Part shown: positions 18,746 to 25,921 of the stretch, piece after piece
Numbering within the stretch: the first letter of the stretch is position 1
How the letters are laid out: each line of letters opens with the position of its first letter
Assembly (NCBI RefSeq): GCF_000722545.1
Contig: NZ_JNVM01000004.1
Span: 310,001 to 374,000, forward strand
DNA: 64,000 bases
Origin: Paenibacillus tyrphae
GTDB taxonomy: Bacteria > Bacillota > Bacilli > Paenibacillales > NBRC-103111
Direction of reading: 5' to 3'
Made by a program: the position numbers and the translations under genes
The notes under the pieces: model-generated
What the model saw: only the letters and a program-made list of their open reading frames with translations
What the model was told of the DNA's origin: nothing
Databases searched by the model: none

Positions 18746-19279
18746 TTACCGCTCAGGCGAATAAATCCATTCCACAGCGCCGCCGTAGGCGCGGGCAATG
18801 CCTTCCGCAAGCTCGGCCAGCTGCGCTTCGATGGCGAAGGCGGAGCCGTTTCCCGGTTCCGGCCAAGCTGCAAGCAAATGCTCCTCAAGCTGTGCTTCCG
18901 CCTGCTGCGGCTCGAAGACCCGCCCGAGCGGACCGTTCGTCTCCGTCGCAGCCCGCAGGCGGAATACGGCGACAAGCTCCGCATACAGGTAAACGTTCTC
19001 CAGTCGGCTGACAAAGCCGTAATCGCCGAAGGCCGGATACGTCGTGACCGGAGTCGGCAGCAGGAGCACGTTTAGCTCCTCGGAAGGAATGGCATACTGC
19101 TCCAAGATCGGCCTAAGCCGCTCCAGCTCTTCCGGGGACGAAAAAATCATCAGCTCCTTGTCGCGGTCGAACAAGGCGGTCTTTCCGGCCAACGCTTTGA
19201 CAATCTGGGCATAATAGCCGGCCCGTTTGTCTTCGGGCAGATCCAAGGCTGCCGCATATTTGAGAACGGGCTCCGTCAA
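18746..19279 (-). CDS. Uncharacterised soluble protein
   Basis: 177 residues from TTG 19279. The frame is also open from GTG 19288, but AGAGGAG then almost touches the start, so the TTG 10 bases away is better placed. There is no signal peptide or membrane segment. The protein is acidic, with ELMIFSSPEELERLRPILEQY and a helical C-terminus. No family is recognised. It follows the coiled-coil exported protein on the same strand with a 36-45 base gap, so they may form an operon. Confidence 0.68.
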   Translation of the reverse strand: MTEPVLKYAAALDLPEDKRAGYYAQIVKALAGKTALFDRDKELMIFSSPEELERLRPILEQYAIPSEELNVLLLPTPVTTYPAFGDYGFVSRLENVYLYAELVAVFRLRAATETNGPLGRVFEPQQAEAQLEEHLLAAWPEPGNGSAFAIEAQLAELAEGIARAYGGAVEWIYSPER

Positions 19280-19324
19280 CGTCTTCACGCTCCTCTTGTT
19301 CCGGGGTGTGCTCAGATTAAAAAG

Positions 19325-20440
19325 TTATAAGGCCAGCTTCAGCATGATGCTTAACTTTCCTTCCTCCAGCCGGACGCCGGTTACCTGCAAAAACGAGGCG
19401 ATATTTTGGGGATAGATCCCCAGATCAAAGCTTTTTTCGAATTCCTCCACCGTCGTGGAAGGCAGGGAGAAACCGTTGAACTGCATTTCCAGAATCCGGA
19501 ACCGGATAAATGGTTTTCCGCTTCCGTCGTTCATCACGGCCATCTCGTAGCTTCCCCGGATCATGACGGCAATATCGCCTTCCTGTCCGGAGGCCGATAC
19601 TTGATCGGGATAGAAGTGAAACGTCAGATTGCGGAACCGTTCGTTTTTTTTACGCAAAAAATCGTTAAGCTCGCTGTCTGTCATCTGAAACGTATAATTT
19701 GTCCCGTTCATAACCAGATTGCCATTCTTGTTCTTGCTGCCGCCGGACGTCACCAGCTCGGGAAGCTGCTGCATCGCACCCGCCAGCGCTTGGAAGTAAG
19801 TCTTGAACAGAGGGATGCCCTTGTCCTCCCACAGCTTGTTAAGCTCGAGCATCTGCTGCTGAAGCAGCGCCGCCTGCTCCTTGCTATCGGCCAGCTGAGC
19901 GTCTACTTCTTTCTGGAGTGCGGCAAGCCGTTCCCGCTGCTGCAAGTAACGCTCTTTTGTCCGCTGCAGGGAGGTATGGGCATCAGCCAGCTCTTTTTTG
20001 ACCGAGGTCAGCCGCTGCCATGCATCCGTATGACGCTGCAGCGCTTGTTTATCATTGCGCAGAATCATTTGCAGATAGTCGAGCACCGATACCGCATCGG
20101 AGAACGAACCTACCGAAAACAGCAGCACCCACAGCGAATCGCGGTCCCCCATGTAATAAGAGCGGACGACTTTGGCGGCGTGTATTTTCGCCTCGCTTGT
20201 GGAATGCTCCGCTTCGCGAATTTGCTGTTCTGAGCTCTGCATCTGCGCCAGGAGCTTGATTTCCTGGTCGGCAATGCGGCTTAGCTCCTGATCGATTTCA
20301 TAGATGGTAAGGCCTTTCTGCAGCAAGCTTCTGTCCGCTTGTCCGCTCTCCGCATACGCGGAGTAGGGCCACAAGGCGGATAAACATCCGTATACCGAGA
20401 AAAGCGCAAGGATAGCCCATTGGCGTATATTCACACGCAT
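19325..20440 (-). CDS. Exported coiled-coil protein of unknown function
   Basis: 371 residues with a clear signal peptide (MRVNIRQWAILALFSVYG to SAYAESG, cleavage near residue 30). Residues ~35-230 are a long heptad-rich coiled coil (QSSEQQIREAEHSTSEAK, then LQRTKERYLQQRERLAALQKEVDAQLADSKEQ), similar in layout to the hairpin coiled coils of PcsB/CwlO/EnvC-type regulators of cell-wall hydrolases. The C-terminal ~140 residues are a beta-rich domain with no recognised catalytic motif, and no NlpC/P60 or LytM domain is present. GGGAGGG precedes the ATG. A regulator or sensor at the wall is a guess from layout alone. Confidence 0.72.
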   Translation of the reverse strand: MRVNIRQWAILALFSVYGCLSALWPYSAYAESGQADRSLLQKGLTIYEIDQELSRIADQEIKLLAQMQSSEQQIREAEHSTSEAKIHAAKVVRSYYMGDRDSLWVLLFSVGSFSDAVSVLDYLQMILRNDKQALQRHTDAWQRLTSVKKELADAHTSLQRTKERYLQQRERLAALQKEVDAQLADSKEQAALLQQQMLELNKLWEDKGIPLFKTYFQALAGAMQQLPELVTSGGSKNKNGNLVMNGTNYTFQMTDSELNDFLRKKNERFRNLTFHFYPDQVSASGQEGDIAVMIRGSYEMAVMNDGSGKPFIRFRILEMQFNGFSLPSTTVEEFEKSFDLGIYPQNIASFLQVTGVRLEEGKLSIMLKLAL

Positions 20441-20493
20441 GTCCCTCCCGTCCTTTCAACTAAAGATTATCATAGGAATGGGAAAAACATGAC

Positions 20494-20523
20494 AAAAAAA
20501 TTCCACGGCGCTATGCCATGGAA
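20494..20523 (-). terminator. Minus-strand terminator after the lipoprotein gene
   Basis: On the minus strand TTCCATGGC (20523-20515) pairs with GCCGTGGAA (20509-20501), with one G-U, followed by a seven-T run (20500-20494). Confidence 0.82.
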
Positions 20524-20537
20524 GGGCTTCCGTCAAG

Positions 20538-21482
20538 TTACTTTTTGCCCGCTTGAGGCTTAGGGAGCAATCGTAAAATGTCTTCCGCATGTTTGACCTG
20601 CTTCGGCGCTTCTTTCGTAAAGGCAGGCGTCTGATTGATTTCTTGCACCTTGTACGTCCATTCCACGCTGTTTTTCGCATCGTTTCCGCCTTCAACCGAA
20701 AAATAAAGCTTTCCGCTCTGCTCGCGGATAAAACCTTGATTGTCGATTAAGATACTTAGCGTTGTAGGGGCTTCGATCTTGATCCGCTCCAGCGATGTTT
20801 TCCATTCCTCGGTTTGTCCCGTTCCGCTCAGCCCGCTGGTCATTAGCTCGTTAAGCACGGACGGCAGTGCGGTTGTGAAATACTTTGCCGCTTCTTGCTT
20901 GTTCTTGTCCGTCACCGTAAGCGTAATGCGCTTCGCCGGTTCGCCGTCGGCCAGCTTCTCGTCCTTGCTGCCGGGCTCCAGCCAGTTCGGGTTGACCCCT
21001 TCCAGCAGCTTGCCGGTAAGGGAAGCGCTCAGCCTTCCGGTGTTCTTGAGCTTATCCGCTTGCTTGTCCAGCGGCAGCATCAAATATTCGTCCGCCTTCG
21101 TAATGGCTGGCATCTGTAGATACATTTTGTTATCTTTAAGAAGAAACGGCAGTTCGATGGGCGAGGCCGCGCCTTTCGGCGTTAATTTGACCGAGGTCTC
21201 CATTCGGACCGGATCTGCCAGCGAAACGAGCCCGCTGTATTCGAATTTGCTTTCTTTGACCAGGCCTAGCAAAGCGGCAGTTACCGGTTGCGAGCCCGAA
21301 AATAAAGAAGCGTCCAGCTTCAGCTCCGCTTCCCCGGCATATCGGTAGCTTTGGATTTGCTCCTGCTTGGCGACAGCTTGCATCAAATCCTGCTTCACCT
21401 GCTGATGATCGGTGCAGGCGGACGTGAGCAGAACGGTGCAGCTTATAAGGGCCGCGCAGAAGATCGTTCGTGGTTTAAACAA
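20538..21482 (-). CDS. Uncharacterised lipoprotein (LolA/DUF6612-like layout)
   Basis: 314 residues from a TTG start at 21482 with AGAGGAAG upstream. The lipobox is VLLTSAC (Cys ~23). The body alternates strands in a way that resembles LolA-like or DUF6612 lipoproteins (YRYAGEAELKLDASLF, FLLKDNKMYLQMP, PAKRITLTVTDKNKQEA). That assignment is by pattern only. A TATAAT on the minus strand at 21520-21515 could be its promoter -10. The gene ends at its own terminator, so it is separate from the coiled-coil gene downstream. Confidence 0.72.
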   Translation of the reverse strand: MFKPRTIFCAALISCTVLLTSACTDHQQVKQDLMQAVAKQEQIQSYRYAGEAELKLDASLFSGSQPVTAALLGLVKESKFEYSGLVSLADPVRMETSVKLTPKGAASPIELPFLLKDNKMYLQMPAITKADEYLMLPLDKQADKLKNTGRLSASLTGKLLEGVNPNWLEPGSKDEKLADGEPAKRITLTVTDKNKQEAAKYFTTALPSVLNELMTSGLSGTGQTEEWKTSLERIKIEAPTTLSILIDNQGFIREQSGKLYFSVEGGNDAKNSVEWTYKVQEINQTPAFTKEAPKQVKHAEDILRLLPKPQAGKK

Positions 21483-21571
21483 GGCTCTGCTTCCTCTCCT
21501 ATTTTTCTCATCCTATTATAGCGAGTGGGGGCGGTTTTGTCTTTAGTAATTTGGCGAGAGGCGGTAGGCGT

Positions 21572-22699
21572 ATGAAAACGGAGCAGACGAACGATTCCCC
21601 GCTGCTGCAAGCGATTCGGGAACAGATTGAAATGCAGCCGGACCGGGCGATTACGTTCCGGGACTATATGGATTTGTGCTTGTATCATCCGAGCTTGGGC
21701 TATTATATGAATTCAAATCGGAAAATCGGGCGGGCGGGCGACTTTTATACGAGTGCTTCAGTCGGCAGCGTGCTTGGCGACATGCTCGCCGCCTATTTTC
21801 GAAGCTTTGCGGAAACGCGGAGCGGCGATATCTGCTTAACGGAGTGGGGAGGGGGCGACGGTACTTTAGCGAGACAAATGCTTGACGCCATCCGGAGCGG
21901 CTCTCCCGCGCTGTACGCGCGGCTGCGCTTCATCAGCGTCGAAAAGAGCCCGGTGCACCGGAGCCTTCAATCGGAGGCGCTAGCGCCTCATATGGAGCTT
22001 GTGAGCTACCTCACAGCCGAGGAGTGGCACGCGGCAGGCCCTTGGCCCAATACGATGGTTTTGTCCAATGAGCTGCCGGACGCCTTTCCAGTGTACCTGA
22101 TCGTAAGCCGCGAAGCGGGATGGCGGGAAATTATGGTGGGCTGGGACGACGAACGAAGCTGCCTGACGGAGGTGGAAAGACCGTTATCGGGCGGCGAGCT
22201 CGAGGCCTTTATCCGTAAGGAAGCGATTCCTCCTAGAGCGGGTCAGCGGTTCGAAGTCAATTTGGACGCGCTGCGTTGGCTCCGGTCGGTTGCCGGCAGC
22301 TTGGGGAACGGCAGTGTGCTGCTGACGATCGACTACGGGCATGTCAGGGAAGAGCTGTACGCTCCGCACCGGATGAACGGAACGCTGCTGTGTTACCGGA
22401 AGCATCAGGCTTCCGATACGCCGCTGCAGTTCCCAGGCGAACAGGATATGACCGCCCATGTCAATTTCAGCGCGTTGATTGATGCCGGGAAGGAAGCGGG
22501 GCTGGAGCCTTCGGGCCTGCTCAGCCAGAAGCAATTTTTGCTGGAGCAGGGATTGCTTGACGAGCTGAGCGATCATGATGCCCGGGACCCGTTCTCGCCG
22601 CAGGCCCGGCGCAACCGGGCCATTCGGCAGCTGCTTCTCAGCGACCGGATGAGCGAGCTGTTTAAGGTTTTGATTCAAAAAAAAGGCGAACCGCACTGA
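21572..22699 (+). CDS. SAM-dependent methyltransferase, MidA/NDUFAF7 (DUF185) family
   Basis: 375 residues. Family signatures are TFRDYMDLCLYHPSLGYYM near the N-terminus, the SAM-binding motif LTEWGGGDGTLARQML, and VLSNELPDAFPVYLI followed by LLTIDYGHVREELY. The mitochondrial relative NDUFAF7 methylates an arginine of a complex I subunit; the bacterial substrate is unknown. ATG 21572 has GAGGCGG upstream. A perfect hairpin overlaps the stop codon and is shared with the convergent DUF2626 gene. Confidence 0.85.
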   Translation: MKTEQTNDSPLLQAIREQIEMQPDRAITFRDYMDLCLYHPSLGYYMNSNRKIGRAGDFYTSASVGSVLGDMLAAYFRSFAETRSGDICLTEWGGGDGTLARQMLDAIRSGSPALYARLRFISVEKSPVHRSLQSEALAPHMELVSYLTAEEWHAAGPWPNTMVLSNELPDAFPVYLIVSREAGWREIMVGWDDERSCLTEVERPLSGGELEAFIRKEAIPPRAGQRFEVNLDALRWLRSVAGSLGNGSVLLTIDYGHVREELYAPHRMNGTLLCYRKHQASDTPLQFPGEQDMTAHVNFSALIDAGKEAGLEPSGLLSQKQFLLEQGLLDELSDHDARDPFSPQARRNRAIRQLLLSDRMSELFKVLIQKKGEPH

Positions 22700-22717
22700 A
22701 GCTTGCGGTTCGCCTTT
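22677..22717. terminator. Bidirectional terminator overlapping the MidA-like gene stop
   Basis: A thirteen-pair perfect stem (22681-22693 with 22704-22716), with an A-run on the left and T-rich sequence on the right. It lies between convergent genes. Confidence 0.88.
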
Positions 22718-22758
22718 CTTGTCTCCGTATTCGCTTACTTTTTTCCGAACTGGAAGGA

Positions 22759-22989
22759 TTAGATGGACATTTTGAAAAATGACCAGTAGGTAAACCCTGT
22801 AAACGAAACAATCATGTAGCCCCAAAAAATCAATATGTAGGCACGTTCGGACAATTTCATGTATCCTAACAGCGTAAAAATCGCCGTCTGGGCGAAAAAG
22901 ATGAGCGCCATCGGAATAAAGTCGCCGGCCAACGCCATGAGCCCGATTACAAGCGTCCAGAAGCCGAGCACGCGAAACATGCGATCCAT
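22759..22989 (-). CDS. DUF2626 family small membrane protein
   Basis: 76 residues, almost entirely hydrophobic, with two to three membrane segments (VLGFWTLVIGLMALAGDFIPMALIFF, AYILIFWGYMIVSFTGFTYWSFF). It matches the DUF2626 family of Bacillales; the function is unknown. GAGAGGGGG lies ~8 bases before ATG 22989. A good minus-strand promoter sits ~50 bases upstream. Confidence 0.85.
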   Translation of the reverse strand: MDRMFRVLGFWTLVIGLMALAGDFIPMALIFFAQTAIFTLLGYMKLSERAYILIFWGYMIVSFTGFTYWSFFKMSI

Positions 22990-23039
22990 CCTGTATCCCC
23001 CTCTCTTCGTTCACGATCGTTACTTATGTACTACCCACC

Positions 23040-23068
23040 ATTATAGCGAAAGCCTTCCTACGTGTAAA
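23040..23068 (-). promoter_or_regulatory. SigA-type promoter of the DUF2626 gene
   Basis: On the minus strand TTTACA (23068-23063), a 17-base spacer and consensus TATAAT (23045-23040). Confidence 0.68.
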
Positions 23069-23291
23069 CGCCCAATCCGTGACGAATTTTAGTCAAATTT
23101 TTAGCCCTTCGCATAATATCGTTACCTAAATCCGCTGAAACGATGTATGACTGCCTTGAAAATTGGCAATACAAATTACTAGAAAAGTATTCTATGAACT
23201 CTACCATGGGCATAGAGATAAAGTAACGCAGCACTTTATGCATCACGAACATAGATGCGGATGAACCTATAGGGGTTAGGAGGACGGCTTG
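23069..23291. other. Intergenic region upstream of the RsfA-like gene
   Basis: About 220 AT-richer bases between the divergent DUF2626 and RsfA-like genes. I see the AGGAGG ribosome site at the right end but no convincing SigA or SigF promoter for the RsfA-like gene, and no small ORF or structured RNA. Confidence 0.5.
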
Positions 23292-23942
23292 ATGACGGCA
23301 ATCAGACAAGACGCTTGGAGCGAGGAAGACGATTTGATATTGGCGGAGGTGACGTTAAGACATATTCGCGAAGGCAGCACGCAGCTGTCCGCTTTTGAGG
23401 AAGTGGGCGAAAAAATAGGTAGAACCGCGGCCGCTTGCGGCTTCCGCTGGAACAGCTTCGTCCGCAAGAAATACGAGGCGGCGATTCAGATCGCCAAAGC
23501 GCAGCGCCAAAAACGGAACCAGCACCGCAAACATGCGAATGCATTTGCATCCGTTGCGGGCAGCGGCATGGGCGGCCCTTTGGCCTCGGAAGGCGCGGTG
23601 CGCAGCGACGGTATTGTGGAAGAGTTGTCGATCGACGCCGTTATCCGCTTCCTGCGGCAGTGGAAAGGAAGCTATCAGGAAATGGTGCGGCACGTAAGGC
23701 AGCTTGAGAAGGAACTGAACGACAAGCAGGATGAGCTTGAACGGCTGCGCAGTCTCAATGACGAGCTGAGCCGGCAGGTCAGCGACGTTTCGACCGATTA
23801 TCGCGTCGTGAACGACGATTACAAAGCGCTTATCCAGATTATGGATCGGGCCCGCAAGCTTGCTTTTCTGGCAGAGGAAGAAGAGGAAAGTAAAACCCGC
23901 TTTAAAATGGATGAAAACGGGAATCTGGAGCGGATCGAATAA
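23292..23942 (+). CDS. RsfA family prespore-type transcriptional regulator (YlbO-like)
   Basis: 216 residues. The N-terminal Myb/SANT-like helical domain ([48 protein letters not shown]) is the RsfA signature. Residues ~110-195 form a coiled coil ([29 protein letters not shown]) likely used for dimerisation. In Bacillus, RsfA tunes SigF-dependent genes in the forespore. The neighbouring ketopantoate reductase gene and bshC further on match the ylbO-ylbQ-yllA order. AGGAGG lies 8 bases before ATG 23292. Confidence 0.87.
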   Translation: MTAIRQDAWSEEDDLILAEVTLRHIREGSTQLSAFEEVGEKIGRTAAACGFRWNSFVRKKYEAAIQIAKAQRQKRNQHRKHANAFASVAGSGMGGPLASEGAVRSDGIVEELSIDAVIRFLRQWKGSYQEMVRHVRQLEKELNDKQDELERLRSLNDELSRQVSDVSTDYRVVNDDYKALIQIMDRARKLAFLAEEEEESKTRFKMDENGNLERIE

Positions 23943-23968
23943 CCGGAACCGTCTCATAAAAAGGAAGA

Positions 23969-24014
23969 AACCCCCGAATCGGGTTGCCATGAGCACCTGT
24001 TCTGGGGTTTTTGT
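23969..24014 (+). terminator. Terminator after the RsfA-like gene
   Basis: AAACCCC (23969-23975) pairs with GGGGTTT (24005-24011), with a T-run; the loop holds extra internal pairing. Confidence 0.6.
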
Positions 24015-24080
24015 GCGTGTCCCGCCATTTTTTGCTATGATAGACTGAACAAACTTTTAGCGCACGGGGGGAGAGAGACG

Positions 24081-25064
24081 ATGGGCCGTTTTACGGTGAT
24101 TGGCGCAGGGGCGCTTGGAACGTTGTTTGCAGTCAAATTATCCGAAGCGGGGCACGAGGTTGAGGTCGTCGTCCGCCGTGCCGAGCGGCAAGCCGAAATC
24201 GAAGCTGCCGGACTGCGCTTGATCGATGCCGTTTCCGGATCGGAGGAAAAAAACGCTCAGGCAGTGATTACTGCTTTTCCCCGCGTTTGCTTATGGGACG
24301 AGATGGAAGGTTTCGGGGGAAAGGACGGGAGTGGGCCGCATTTTATCCTGCTAGCCGTAAAGCAGTCCGCCATAACCCGGGAGCTCGGGTTCGAACTCGG
24401 CCGGCGCATGGGCCCCTCGGCATGGATGGTCTGCTTGCAGAACGGCATCGGGCATCTGGAGACGCTGGCGGCTCATGTACCGGCGGAACGGCTGCTTGCG
24501 GCCGTGACGACGGAAGGTGCGATGATTTCCGCCGCTGGGGAAGCCGTTCATACAGGGAGCGGCATGACCTGGGTAGGCGCAGCAGGAGACGAAAGGGTCG
24601 AAGTCTCGGAAATCGCGCAAAAAAATCTCGTTTATTGGCTGCAATTGGCAGGATTTAGCGCATCCATGTCGAAAAACATCTCTAGCCGCATTTGGCAAAA
24701 GCTTCTTATCAACGCCGTTATCAATCCGCTCACCGCCTTGCTGCGAGTGCCGAACGGCGAGCTTCTAAGTTTGCCGGGAGCCGGGGAGCTGATGCGCGCT
24801 TTATACGAAGAAGGGGTTGCTCTGGCGCATGCGCTTGATATCCGGCTGGAGCCGGATCTGTGGGAGCAGCTGCTGGAGGTATGCCGGCGAACCGCAAACA
24901 ACCGGTCCTCCATGCTTCAGGACATGACGGTTGGCCGTCTTACGGAAATCGACGCTATTACGGGAGGGTTACTGCGGGAAGCGAATCGCAGCGGAATAGC
25001 GCTCCCGACGCATCTTACCGTATACCGGCTGATCAAGGCGGCGGAAGCCGGGCATCGGCCCTGA
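24081..25064 (+). CDS. panE: 2-dehydropantoate 2-reductase (ketopantoate reductase) family
   Basis: NADPH-dependent reduction of 2-dehydropantoate to pantoate in vitamin B5/CoA synthesis. 327 residues with an N-terminal Rossmann fold GAGALGTLFAVKLSEAGHEV (residues 8-27), the family motif LLAVKQ, and the C-terminal domain with IWQKLLINAVINPLTALLRVPNGEL, which carries the catalytic Lys and Asn, followed by NNRSSMLQDMTVGRLTEIDAI. GGGGGGAGAG precedes the ATG. Paralogues acting on other 2-oxoacids exist, so panE is probable rather than certain. Confidence 0.85.
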   Translation: MGRFTVIGAGALGTLFAVKLSEAGHEVEVVVRRAERQAEIEAAGLRLIDAVSGSEEKNAQAVITAFPRVCLWDEMEGFGGKDGSGPHFILLAVKQSAITRELGFELGRRMGPSAWMVCLQNGIGHLETLAAHVPAERLLAAVTTEGAMISAAGEAVHTGSGMTWVGAAGDERVEVSEIAQKNLVYWLQLAGFSASMSKNISSRIWQKLLINAVINPLTALLRVPNGELLSLPGAGELMRALYEEGVALAHALDIRLEPDLWEQLLEVCRRTANNRSSMLQDMTVGRLTEIDAITGGLLREANRSGIALPTHLTVYRLIKAAEAGHRP

Positions 25065-25101
25065 CGTGAACATTATTATTGATTGAATCGGGTGATATCG
25101 C

Positions 25102-25497
25102 ATGAGTGCATTGTTTGGATGGCTGCAGCAGCTTTATACGTTTCTTGCTGTCGTTCCGTTCGTCGCATTTTTCATTGTATGGGTTGCCGTTTACTACTAT
25201 ACTAAAGATAAGCGCAAAGCCACGCACCTCAGCATGGATATCACCACGTTGTTTCTTATCGGCTCCGTTGCGTTTATGAGCCAGAATTTGTTCGATTCGG
25301 GAATGCTGCTGTGGACGATCGTGCTGCTGTTTCTCGTGGCCGCCGGCTTGCTTGGAAATATGCAAACCCGTCTTAAGGGAAAGGTCGATTTGATCAAAAT
25401 CGCCAGAACGCTAGGACGACTTGGCTTTGTGCTGTTGACGGCCTGCTATGTTCTCCTGCTGTTCATCGGTATCGGCAAATATATGATCAACCCGTAA
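25102..25497 (+). CDS. DUF3397 family membrane protein
   Basis: 131 residues with four membrane segments (LAVVPFVAFFIVWVAVYYYT, TTLFLIGSVAFM, LLWTIVLLFLVAAGLLG, LGFVLLTACYVLLLFIGIG). DUF3397 proteins occur near bshC in Bacillales; the function is unknown. The 37-base gap after the ketopantoate reductase gene suggests co-transcription. Confidence 0.82.
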   Translation: MSALFGWLQQLYTFLAVVPFVAFFIVWVAVYYYTKDKRKATHLSMDITTLFLIGSVAFMSQNLFDSGMLLWTIVLLFLVAAGLLGNMQTRLKGKVDLIKIARTLGRLGFVLLTACYVLLLFIGIGKYMINP

Positions 25498-25510
25498 AAG
25501 AGATGAAGGA

Positions 25511-25636
25511 ATGTGCGTACATCATTGGATGGAAGACATCGTGCAGGGCTTCCTGAAGGACAAGGGGCTGCAGACGGAACGCAAATTCGTGTTGCAGCAT
25601 TTGACGAATAAAATGCTGCCATTTTTGAGAGTCTAA
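25511..25636 (+). CDS. Possible 41-residue small protein or gene remnant
   Basis: An open frame 13 bases after the DUF3397 stop. It encodes MCVHHWMEDIVQGFLKDKG and continues amphipathically to LQHLTNKMLPFLRV. AAGGA abuts the ATG, which is too close for a good ribosome site; an inner ATG at 25529 has none. The frame ends inside the left arm of a terminator-like hairpin, as real gene ends often do. No family is recognised. It may be a small protein, the tail of a decayed gene, or chance. Confidence 0.3.
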   Translation: MCVHHWMEDIVQGFLKDKGLQTERKFVLQHLTNKMLPFLRV

Positions 25637-25658
25637 CCCACAAGGCTCTTTATTTTTT
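25629..25658 (+). terminator. Terminator-like hairpin closing the DUF3397 unit
   Basis: GAGTC (25629-25633) pairs with GGCTC (25644-25648), including a G-U, followed by a run of Ts broken by one A. Confidence 0.5.
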
Positions 25659-25829
25659 TGTGATTAAACTACGAAAAATGATATAATAATACTAAAAACT
25701 ACAGAAAATGACCAGAAACAAAAAATAACACTAGATTTTATTAACCCCTGGTTGTATAATTTCTATTTGGTAACGGTTTCATCCAACAGGGTCTTTACTT
25801 TTCCGTTGGAATCTTATATCATCAAAGGG

Positions 25830-25874
25830 TGTCATGTAAGGTGTGAATTCTATGTCATGTTATATAACACGACA
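25830..25874 (+). promoter_or_regulatory. Palindromic operator candidate upstream of oppA
   Basis: 25853-25874 is a 22-bp inverted repeat with 10 of 11 pairs matching (half-site TGTCATGTTAT). The left half TGTCATGT also occurs at 25830-25837, 23 bases upstream. The palindrome starts 69 bases before the oppA start and would overlap the -35 area of a possible TATATT -10 at 25885-25890. A transcription-factor site is the likeliest reading; the regulator is unknown. Earlier in the same ~285-base gap, a TTGTGA-18-TATAAT pair ends at 25688. Confidence 0.6.
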
Positions 25875-25921
25875 GGGATTAACATATATTTACATAAATT
25901 AAAAAGGAGGAAGTCAATCTT

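Noticed and set aside
23069..23291. SigF promoter for the RsfA-like gene
   Set aside because: GCATA boxes occur, but none has a properly spaced GGnnA -10 partner.
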